Positions 35,851-43,408 of a DNA stretch of 64,000 nucleotides are shown here, in pieces. Made by a program: the position numbers and the translations under genes. Every line of letters begins with the position of its first letter. The first letter of the stretch is position 1. The notes under the pieces were generated by a model. That model saw only the letters and a program-made list of their open reading frames with translations, was not told where the DNA came from and did no database searches. Origin of the DNA: a virus; the IMG/VR virus record IMGVR_UViG_3300006921_004083, positions 1-64,000 of that record; one strand, written 5' to 3'.

Positions 35851-38800
35851 ATGGCAAACCAAGTTCCATTATCACCAGGGGTATATACTTCAGAAAGAGA
35901 GTTAACCGCAAATAACGCAGCTATAGGGGCAACAACTTTAGGTACTGTAGGAGAAACTACACAAGGACCAGCATTTGAACCTATATTCATTACAAGTTAT
36001 GATACGTATAAAACTTACTTTGGAGGGTTAAATAAAACAACTTTCCCTGGTACAAATATACCACAATACGAACAATCATATATTGCTAAAACTTATTTAA
36101 GTGAGGCAAATTCATATTACGCTGAACGTATTTTAGGGTATTCTGGATATGACGCTGGTACAGCTTGGAATATAACACTTAGTTATGTTCCTAACTATAA
36201 TAATGTATTTAGGTCTTTTGGGGGTGGAGCTCTTAATGGACTTTATGGATCAGTAAACTACAACCAACTAGGAGGTTTTGGTATACCAGGACTAGACTCA
36301 ACAGGGGCCGTAGGTTCAGCAACAATTGATAATGGGAACGGTACAATTTATACGGCACCAGCAGGTGGTCAACCAGGTTTATATAGTGGAGGTACTTGGG
36401 GGTATAATTTTACTTCGGATGGAGAATCTGCCATAAACGGTGTACAATACACCAACGCTGACGCAGCTGACATTGTGGAGGCAACAGGAAAGAAACTTGC
36501 GGTTATATTCTCATCAACAACTAAAGGATCAGGTGGAAAACTAGTGGTAACGGGTAGTACAGGTGGACAATACTTTGATTCGTCAGGATTACCTCACGTA
36601 TCGGAATTAACAACAACAGCTTATCCGTTATGTTTACTAAGTGGTGAAACTTTTGTTATTTCTACAAACACAACAGCTGGGGGTACAAACCCACTACTTA
36701 ATAATACATCATTTGAAACACCAAGAGTTGCGGAACAAACGAATGCTACGACATACAATTCAATTAGATGGAATCCTGCTATTTCGCGACAGGATAATGG
36801 GAGTACCTTTTCTAATCTCGAACCTTCTAATCTATTTCACGCGGGGACTGGGACTAGAGAAATGAACCCATTAGGTTATCCGGCTACAGGATACACATTC
36901 CAACTAAACTGGAGAAAGGGAAATTATATAGGTGCTCACACAGGAGGGACTCAAGGATGGACAGCACAAACATCAGGTACAGTATTTACCTGGACAGCGG
37001 CAACACAAGAAATGGTTGTTGCTAAATTAAGAAGTAGAGGTAGTTATTCACTTAATACATTTAGTAGAGACGTGGGTGATAGTACTGGAGGTTCAGCAGG
37101 GGTAACATTACAAAATTCACCTTCGTTTGGTGATGGTCCAGGACCGTGTCCCGAAATGGCAGCACCGCCACTATCTCCAGATTGTACCGCAAAGGAGTTT
37201 AGATCAATAAACACAACTAATTATAAACAAAACTTTTATGTTTCAGGATTTACTGCGGCAGGAGCACAATTTAGTTACCAAACAAATCTAGATACCTCTT
37301 CCCAAAATTATTTAACGAAAGTATTTGGAGTGGATCCTTTTGATAAAACACAACCAATGTGGGTGGAAGAGATATATCCAAACAGTTTGAATAACTTAGC
37401 AGCTTCAGCTCTCACATTTAGTAATATCAGTATTGGTCAAGAATCAACTTTTGATAACTACAGTGAAGATTGGCAACCTTTAGCGGCAACAAAAGGACCA
37501 GAAACTCCTTTTATAATGTCAGAAATAAGAGGTAATAAAATATTCAAACTTTTCAAAGCTATTCTTGTGGCGGACGGAAACAACGCAAATGACATGGTTA
37601 AAATATCCATACAAAATATTCAAAAAGACACCAAAAGTTTTTCTCTAGTAGTTAGAGATATAAACGATACTGATACAAATCAAATAATTTATGAGAGTTT
37701 CCAAAATTGTACAATGAATCCTGGAAGTCAAAATTATATTGGTACGAAAGTTGGTACAGAAAATGGGGATTATCCTTTAAGGAGTAGATATATTATGTTA
37801 GAGATCGATGAAGATGCACCAATAGACGCACTTCCAGCAGGTTTCCGAGGATACCCAATTAGAGATTATAGTGGGGCGACACTAGATGACCAGATTTTCC
37901 AAGACCCACCATCTTCTGCAGAGTTAAATGGTGGAAACAGTATAACTAATACGGGAGCCATTTCTGGTTGGCCAGACAGTGTTGCACCTAAACCATTTTA
38001 TAATTTAGTTTACGATACATTAAATGATAATGTAAAAAGAACTTATTTAGGTTGGTCAAGTAAAAAAGGATTTGATAAAGCATTCTTTATTTATAAAGGA
38101 TTGGAGGGAACAAACCCAACCTCACCATATATGTGTGACCCAAATGGTACAGCATGGACTGGTAAAACACCAGGATTCCATTTCGATAATAGAGTTTCCG
38201 GTCTAACACAAACAGATGTATACCAATATGATGTAGGGGCTTACAACTTCAATCCAAGTGGTAACACCTCATTACAAACACAAAATTATTATAATGATAG
38301 TGACTATCTTAAATTTACTGTTATACCTTATGGAGGTAATGATGGTTGGGATAGGTATAGAAAAACTAGAACATATGGTGACACATATATCGTAAACCAA
38401 ACTAATTATGCTACATTCTGGTATAATAACACTATCACTTCCTCATGTTTAGTAACTGATTATTATCCTTATTATGATGGTATTAGAAAATACGCTAATC
38501 CAGAAAGTATTGATATTAGTCTATTTGGTACACCAGGTATCGATTACACTAATAATTTAACATTGGTTAATAGGGCACTTGAAATGATTGAGAATGATAG
38601 GGCTGACGCACTTTATGTAGTTAACTCACCAAACCCAGCCAATCAAACAGTTGATTCGGCAGTAGATAATTTAAGTAATGCAGCAATAGCAAGTAGTTAT
38701 ATGGCAACTTATTGGCCTTGGGTTAGATATAAGGACACTGAAAATAACGTAAGACTCTATCTTCCACCAACAGGTGAAGTGTTTAGAGCTATGGCGTTAA

Positions 38801-39321
38801 CAGATAATATTTCATTCCCATGGTTTGCACCAGCTGGACAAACTAGAGGATTATTAAACACAATAGATAAGGCACAAACTAAACTTACACAAATTAATAG
38901 AGACGATCTTTATATAGGTAAAATAAATCCTATAGCGACTTTTAATGGAGTCGGGGTAGTAATATGGGGACAAAAAACATTAAAAAGTACTGTATCAGCT
39001 TTAGATAGAATAAACGTAAGAAGATTAATGATTTACTTAAAAAAGAAAGTACAATCTGTGGCTATACAATTATTATTTGAACAAAACGATGATATTGTTA
39101 GACAACAATTCCTTTCCTTAATAAATCCGATTTTAGAAGATGTGAGAAGAGACAGAGGTCTAACCGAATTCAAAGTACAACTAAATAGTGACGCTAATGA
39201 ACTAGACACAAATTCGATGACAGGTAAAATATTTGTAAAACCAACTAGAACTTTAGAGTTTATTGAAGTTGAATTTAATATTACCCCTTCTTCCGTATCA
39301 TTTAACGATATAACTCAGTAA
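35851..39321 (+). CDS. 18: Tail sheath protein paralog, T4 gp18 family (second copy)
   Basis: This 1,156-residue protein is collinear with the preceding sheath gene. It shares the SPGVYTSERELT start, the NGDYPLRSRYIM segment, TPGIDYTNNLTLVN, and the C-terminal ALDRINVRRLM and PILEDVRRDRGL. It carries about 250 extra residues between about 112 and 385, rich in Gly, Asn and Ser, at a place where the first copy is short. The extra part probably projects from the sheath surface. Two full-length paralogs suggest a mixed sheath, segmental sheath or specialised end ring. Confidence 0.9.
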   Translation: MANQVPLSPGVYTSERELTANNAAIGATTLGTVGETTQGPAFEPIFITSYDTYKTYFGGLNKTTFPGTNIPQYEQSYIAKTYLSEANSYYAERILGYSGYDAGTAWNITLSYVPNYNNVFRSFGGGALNGLYGSVNYNQLGGFGIPGLDSTGAVGSATIDNGNGTIYTAPAGGQPGLYSGGTWGYNFTSDGESAINGVQYTNADAADIVEATGKKLAVIFSSTTKGSGGKLVVTGSTGGQYFDSSGLPHVSELTTTAYPLCLLSGETFVISTNTTAGGTNPLLNNTSFETPRVAEQTNATTYNSIRWNPAISRQDNGSTFSNLEPSNLFHAGTGTREMNPLGYPATGYTFQLNWRKGNYIGAHTGGTQGWTAQTSGTVFTWTAATQEMVVAKLRSRGSYSLNTFSRDVGDSTGGSAGVTLQNSPSFGDGPGPCPEMAAPPLSPDCTAKEFRSINTTNYKQNFYVSGFTAAGAQFSYQTNLDTSSQNYLTKVFGVDPFDKTQPMWVEEIYPNSLNNLAASALTFSNISIGQESTFDNYSEDWQPLAATKGPETPFIMSEIRGNKIFKLFKAILVADGNNANDMVKISIQNIQKDTKSFSLVVRDINDTDTNQIIYESFQNCTMNPGSQNYIGTKVGTENGDYPLRSRYIMLEIDEDAPIDALPAGFRGYPIRDYSGATLDDQIFQDPPSSAELNGGNSITNTGAISGWPDSVAPKPFYNLVYDTLNDNVKRTYLGWSSKKGFDKAFFIYKGLEGTNPTSPYMCDPNGTAWTGKTPGFHFDNRVSGLTQTDVYQYDVGAYNFNPSGNTSLQTQNYYNDSDYLKFTVIPYGGNDGWDRYRKTRTYGDTYIVNQTNYATFWYNNTITSSCLVTDYYPYYDGIRKYANPESIDISLFGTPGIDYTNNLTLVNRALEMIENDRADALYVVNSPNPANQTVDSAVDNLSNAAIASSYMATYWPWVRYKDTENNVRLYLPPTGEVFRAMALTDNISFPWFAPAGQTRGLLNTIDKAQTKLTQINRDDLYIGKINPIATFNGVGVVIWGQKTLKSTVSALDRINVRRLMIYLKKKVQSVAIQLLFEQNDDIVRQQFLSLINPILEDVRRDRGLTEFKVQLNSDANELDTNSMTGKIFVKPTRTLEFIEVEFNITPSSVSFNDITQ

Positions 39322-39322
39322 G

Positions 39323-40105
39323 ATGAAACGAAGATTGTTATATGAAATAACGATGAGGGCCTATAGTTTTGACTGGGATGACAATATTCTTCATATGCCA
39401 ACAATGATTGATATGGAGAAAAAGAATGGAGATAGTTGGGAAAAAGTAAAATTAACAACAGGGGAATATGCAGAACTTAAGGATTCTCCAGATTATAGGT
39501 ACCCGAATGGAGATATTAAAAATGCCTTTAACGAGTTTAATGACGATAACCAATTCTTAAAAAATGTAGAGGATAGTCTTACGAGTAAAGATTTTGCACC
39601 TTCGTTTAATGATTTTAAGGAGGCCTTATTAAAAGCAAAACCTATATCTATAATTACAGCTAGACCACAATCACCAAAAACTTTGAAAAAAGGAGTTTTA
39701 ATGATAATTGAGGATAATTTTACTGACGAGGAAATAGACGAAATGGTCGAAAATATTAATGATAATTATGATTTTACGGGTGATAACGATGAAATAATTC
39801 AAAAATATATAGAATCTAACTATTATTATCCTGTTTCATTTAGAAATAGATTTGTTGATGTTAAAAAAGAAAAAGGTAATGCTTTAGATGATTTTGTGGG
39901 AAAAGTGGTAAAGGCTTTTGAAAAAATGGATAAAGATAAATATAATAAAATGAGTGTTGGATTTAGTGATGATGACACAGATAATGTAGAACATATGGTA
40001 AAAAAGGTAAAAGAAGAGATATCAAAACAATATCCAGACATTGAATTTTACATTTATGATACTTCGGAAAAAGGTAAAAATAAACTAATCGTACACTCAA
40101 CATAA
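39323..40105 (+). CDS. HAD-like protein in the tail operon
   Basis: This 260-residue protein has a HAD-type motif I, FDWDDN (Asp17 and Asp19), a possible motif II in SIITARPQSP (about 111-120) and a late acidic GFSDDDTDN near 213, in the order expected for HAD hydrolases. The substrate is unknown. Possible roles are a polynucleotide or small-molecule phosphatase, or a non-catalytic virion factor. The ATG at 39,323 lies one base after the sheath stop; the ATG at 39,353 (MRAYSFDWDDN) is a plausible alternative. Confidence 0.6.
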   Translation: MKRRLLYEITMRAYSFDWDDNILHMPTMIDMEKKNGDSWEKVKLTTGEYAELKDSPDYRYPNGDIKNAFNEFNDDNQFLKNVEDSLTSKDFAPSFNDFKEALLKAKPISIITARPQSPKTLKKGVLMIIEDNFTDEEIDEMVENINDNYDFTGDNDEIIQKYIESNYYYPVSFRNRFVDVKKEKGNALDDFVGKVVKAFEKMDKDKYNKMSVGFSDDDTDNVEHMVKKVKEEISKQYPDIEFYIYDTSEKGKNKLIVHST

Positions 40106-40124
40106 ATAATTTTATTTATTGATA

Positions 40125-40132
40125 TATTTATA
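40125..40132 (+). promoter_or_regulatory. TATTTATA promoter motif before the tail tube gene
   Basis: Exact motif, 42 bases before the gp19-like ATG; the leader is A-rich with no Shine-Dalgarno sequence. Confidence 0.6.
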
Positions 40133-40174
40133 GATGTATTGATTAATAATACGAATTAAAAAAAAACTAAAAAA

Positions 40175-40663
40175 ATGGCAGACTTATTAATGAAAATGCC
40201 GGTTCCTTATGAACCAAAAAGAAAGAATCGGTTTATACTAAAATTTCCTTCGGATTTAGGAATCGCAGAATGGATTGTATCTAGTGCGGCTAGACCTTCA
40301 ATAACAATAAACGAAGTTGAGATACCTTTTCTTAATACGAAAACTTTCGTAGCTGGACAGTTCCAATGGGAAACAATTGATGTGACTTTTAGAGATCCTA
40401 TCGCACCTTCTTCTTCACAAGCTTTAATGGAGTGGGTAAGATTACACGCGGAGTCAGTAACAGGAAGAATGGGTTACGCTGCTGGATACAAGAAAAAGGT
40501 AGATCTTTTCATGTTAGACCCAACAGGGGCTATTGTAGAAAACTGGGAACTAAGAGGTACTTTCTTAACTAATGTTAATTTTGGTGACTTAGATTACAGT
40601 GGAGATGATTTAGCGGATGTTTCAGCAACTCTAAGATTCGATAGAGCTATTCTTAAGTACTAA
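40175..40663 (+). CDS. 19: Tail tube protein, T4 gp19 family
   Basis: This 162-residue protein matches T4 gp19 in length (163). Family landmarks are NRFILKFPSDLG, WIVSSAARPSI, a central GQFQWETIDVTFRDPI and the C-terminal SATLRFDRAILKY. Hexamers of this protein stack to form the inner tube through which DNA passes. It is flanked by its own TATTTATA motif and a strong hairpin terminator, so it is probably transcribed alone, which suits a protein needed in many copies. Its start codon follows a run of A residues without a Shine-Dalgarno sequence. Confidence 0.93.
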   Translation: MADLLMKMPVPYEPKRKNRFILKFPSDLGIAEWIVSSAARPSITINEVEIPFLNTKTFVAGQFQWETIDVTFRDPIAPSSSQALMEWVRLHAESVTGRMGYAAGYKKKVDLFMLDPTGAIVENWELRGTFLTNVNFGDLDYSGDDLADVSATLRFDRAILKY

Positions 40664-40687
40664 ACATATTTTACATAAAATATATTA

Positions 40688-40716
40688 AATTAAAGGACCA
40701 CTTCGGTCCTTTAATT
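40688..40716. terminator. Hairpin terminator after gp19
   Basis: A 12 bp stem (AATTAAAGGACC with GGTCCTTTAATT) encloses the 5-base loop ACTTC. The symmetric A/T flanks could serve both strands. Confidence 0.8.
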
Positions 40717-40729
40717 GTTTACAAATCAT

Positions 40730-40737
40730 TATTTATG
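40730..40737 (+). promoter_or_regulatory. TATTTATA-type motif (TATTTATG variant)
   Basis: One-base variant 49 bases before the gp26-like ATG at 40,787 and just after the gp19 terminator, where a new promoter is needed. Confidence 0.4.
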
Positions 40738-40786
40738 ACTATTCTTTAATGAAAAATTATAATTTTTATATAAAAAAAAATAAAAA

Positions 40787-41545
40787 ATGTCAGAAAAAGA
40801 AGTAAAATTTAGTGTACCCTTTGATGTAATTGAATTACCATCGAAAGGATTACTCTATGATGACTGCGAGGAAACTATTAAGATTGAATATATGACCGCG
40901 GAAGATGAAAACATTTTAACTTCTCCTAATCTTTTACAATCAGGTAAAGTACTAGACGTACTTATGGAACGTAAAATTAAACAAAAAGGAGTGAATGCAA
41001 AAAATCTTTTAGTTGGTGATAGAAATGCAATTATGGTATTTTTAAGAGCGACAGCATATGGAGAGATGTACCCAGTAAAATTAACAGACCCACAAACAGG
41101 AGAAGAGTTTGAAACAGAAATCGACCTAAATAAACTAGATGTAAAGTCAATAGGGGCAACTCCAGACGAAAAAGGATATTTTTCGTTTGACTTAAAACGT
41201 AGTAAAAAATCAATTAAATTCAGATTATTAACAGCAAAAGACGAAGAGGATTTAGTTAAAGGGGAAGAAAAAAGACAAAAAATCTTGAAAAATAACGTTT
41301 CAAAATTATTAACTTCTAGATTAGTAACACAAATCATGGAAGTAGACGGAGAAACCAATAAAAGTTACATTGAACAATTTGTTCAGTACTTACCAGCCGG
41401 AGATTCATTAGAGTTAAGAAAATATATGGATGATATTGAACCTGGCATAGACCTGAGGGTAGACGTGGAAGCGCCTTCAGGTGCCGTGTTTCGCAGTCTC
41501 ATTCCCATCACAGTCCGATTTTTTTGGCCTAACGTCGAGTTATAA
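40787..41545 (+). CDS. 26: Baseplate hub protein, T4 gp26-like
   Basis: This 252-residue protein has a gp26-family opening: ELPSKGLLYDD, IKIEYMTAEDENIL and SPNLLQSGKVLDVL, then a LLVGDRNAIMVFLRATAYGEMYPV segment (about 83-106). These proteins assemble or form part of the central baseplate hub. T4 gp26 is 208 residues. It ends in RFFWPNVEL, and the last 65 bp overlap another open frame that continues for 79 codons; a run of seven T lies in the overlap (see the small ORF at 41,481). Transcription probably starts near 40,730. Confidence 0.72.
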   Translation: MSEKEVKFSVPFDVIELPSKGLLYDDCEETIKIEYMTAEDENILTSPNLLQSGKVLDVLMERKIKQKGVNAKNLLVGDRNAIMVFLRATAYGEMYPVKLTDPQTGEEFETEIDLNKLDVKSIGATPDEKGYFSFDLKRSKKSIKFRLLTAKDEEDLVKGEEKRQKILKNNVSKLLTSRLVTQIMEVDGETNKSYIEQFVQYLPAGDSLELRKYMDDIEPGIDLRVDVEAPSGAVFRSLIPITVRFFWPNVEL

Positions 41546-41720
41546 ACAGTCGTTATTCCAAGAAATCTACATACTTGTACATCACGCTGGGTTTACGAGA
41601 GAAGATGTAATGATGATGCCAATATTTGAGAGGCGATCATATATGATTTTATTACAAAAAGAAATTGACGAAAAAAACAAAGCACAAAAAGCGGCAAACG
41701 CTAAAGCGAAGAGGAGATAA
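41481..41720 (+). CDS. Small baseplate-assembly ORF overlapping the gp26-like gene (possible frameshift product)
   Basis: A 79-codon frame beginning with a GTG at 41,481, overlapping the gp26-like gene by 65 bp. Its non-overlapping part contains SSYKQSLFQEIYILVHH and FTREDVMMMPIFERRSY, then a Lys-rich end. That pattern resembles small hub-assembly proteins that follow gp26 in other T4-like phages. The overlap codes for conserved-looking residues of gp26, so the first 15 codons in this frame may not be natural. A +1 shift at the T-run (41,519-41,525) would fuse the two proteins. Confidence 0.55.
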   Translation: MPCFAVSFPSQSDFFGLTSSYKQSLFQEIYILVHHAGFTREDVMMMPIFERRSYMILLQKEIDEKNKAQKAANAKAKRR

Positions 41721-41735
41721 CTCCTCTTCTTTTTT
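41709..41735 (+). terminator. Rho-independent terminator with a gene stop codon in its loop
   Basis: An 8 bp stem (AAGAGGAG with CTCCTCTT) and loop ATAA, followed by a T-rich tail. The TAA stop of the small ORF at 41,718-41,720 sits in the loop, so translation end and hairpin coincide. Confidence 0.75.
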
Positions 41736-41744
41736 TATATAAGA

Positions 41745-41752
41745 TATTTATA
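41745..41752 (+). promoter_or_regulatory. TATTTATA promoter motif
   Basis: Exact motif followed by ATAAAAAC, just after the preceding terminator. It lies 11 bases before a TTG start and 41 bases before an in-frame ATG at 41,794. Confidence 0.65.
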
Positions 41753-41763
41753 ATAAAAACATT

Positions 41764-43401
41764 TTGGATAACAAGACTCGACAATATAATAGAATGAAAG
41801 AATTAATGGGATTAGAACCTATTAATCTTTCTGAACAAACACAACTAGATGTTAGTAAAAATCCTATAACTGCCACAGTAACTGACGTTAGTGTGGATGG
41901 TGAAACTGGGACGGCGGGATTCAATCAAGGAATTGAGGATTTTTCCCAAGGATTTGTAGGTGCGGAAACATCACTTGATGCTGTTAGACAAGGTATAGGA
42001 GTCACTCCTATAAGTCAGGGTATTGTAAATGAGATTGTTTTAGATTATCATTATAAAACCGGTCCTTTTATTCTTAAATATTCGTTTTCTAACGACATAA
42101 AACTCCCTACTGGGGTAATACCTAAGAACACAACTTTTACGACTAAGAATGCAAATTATGTGGGTCTAACAGATAAAGGACAAACCATTTCTGTAGAAAC
42201 ACCAACACCGGTAGAGGTAGAAGATGATAAAACAAACGAAAATAGAAATAGAAATAAAAAAATTGTCGACCTATTCAATACAGTTAATATTAAACTAGGT
42301 CTTAAAGATCCTTTTGTTTTATATTTTAGAAAGAATATAAGACCTATACTTAGAAGGATAAAAAAAGAACTTCCTGAATACGGACTTAATTTTAAGGACC
42401 AAGCAACAAAATGGGAAGGGGACCAAGTAGTTACTGAAAATTTTATAACTATTAAAGATATCTTATTAGAAAATTATACTGAAAGTTTGAAACAACTTAT
42501 AGATCTAAACGCCGCCAAAGAAGCACAAAAGAAAGATAAAAAAATGGCAAACGTTCTAGACAAAGAAATAGAAAAAGAAAAGAAAAAACTAATAGGTATA
42601 ATTAAACCAAAATTCAAAAAAATATTCAAGGAGTACACCAAGGATTTAACAGACGATGATTTAGTTAATTTAATAACATATTTTAATGTGTTTTTAGAAG
42701 GATTAAAAGGATCAAAATTGGGTTACCCACAATATAATATTACATTTTCAGAAAAAAAATTAAATGAGGAGGAAGAAGTTGATGTAGAAGAAGTGATTGA
42801 AACCCCTAAAGATATGTTAATTCATTTAAGGGATGAACAAGAGGTTGTGTTTATTAGTAGAAAATATCCATGTACGGTTACAATAGGTGGAGAACAGACA
42901 GGAGAAAATACAATATTTATAATGGATGCAACCTCACGTTATATCTATAAAGGAGGGGCTAAAACTACACCACAAGGGTCGACCACGGGAGACACAAAAA
43001 CAAAAATAGAAAACAACTTCTATACTTTACCAGTATATAATCAACTACAAAACGACAAAGGAAAATCATTTGACATAACAATGTCGATAGATATAGACCC
43101 TCAGGTTTATTTGGCTAAGGGCAACCAACATGCGGCTTTATTACAAAAACATGAAGGAGATTTATGGAAATATAAAACAAATATGTTAGATAACGGTTTT
43201 GAAATAAAAGAAATAAAATCATCACAAGGACAAACAACGAAGGTTCCTGGAGATGCAAAACTAAGATTTTTATTTAGTAGGGGTACGGAAAATGTTGAAT
43301 TTGGTAAAAAGTATCAGGTCACAGTATTACAAGATAATAATACTTTAGGTAAGTTAAATATAACAATTGATAAAATTAAAAAAGAAACTTCAGGTTTTTA
43401 A
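41764..43401 (+). CDS. Unknown tail-operon protein
   Basis: Up to 545 residues from a TTG at 41,764; an ATG at 41,794 (MKELMGLEPINL) is equally possible and would leave a 41-base gap from the promoter motif, as at the sheath and tube genes. A long Lys-rich helical middle (about residues 250-330) and a beta-rich C-terminal part are visible; a second acidic EEEEVDVEEVIE stretch lies near 340. No family is recognised. It lies between the hub gene and the tape measure gene, so a tail role is likely. Confidence 0.6.
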   Translation: MDNKTRQYNRMKELMGLEPINLSEQTQLDVSKNPITATVTDVSVDGETGTAGFNQGIEDFSQGFVGAETSLDAVRQGIGVTPISQGIVNEIVLDYHYKTGPFILKYSFSNDIKLPTGVIPKNTTFTTKNANYVGLTDKGQTISVETPTPVEVEDDKTNENRNRNKKIVDLFNTVNIKLGLKDPFVLYFRKNIRPILRRIKKELPEYGLNFKDQATKWEGDQVVTENFITIKDILLENYTESLKQLIDLNAAKEAQKKDKKMANVLDKEIEKEKKKLIGIIKPKFKKIFKEYTKDLTDDDLVNLITYFNVFLEGLKGSKLGYPQYNITFSEKKLNEEEEVDVEEVIETPKDMLIHLRDEQEVVFISRKYPCTVTIGGEQTGENTIFIMDATSRYIYKGGAKTTPQGSTTGDTKTKIENNFYTLPVYNQLQNDKGKSFDITMSIDIDPQVYLAKGNQHAALLQKHEGDLWKYKTNMLDNGFEIKEIKSSQGQTTKVPGDAKLRFLFSRGTENVEFGKKYQVTVLQDNNTLGKLNITIDKIKKETSGF

Positions 43402-43408
43402 TTAAGTT

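Noticed and set aside
40855-41358. Long antisense ORF (167 codons) opposite the gp26-like gene
   Set aside because: It lies wholly inside a well-supported gene in the other strand and shows only low-complexity Ser/Phe/Asn content.
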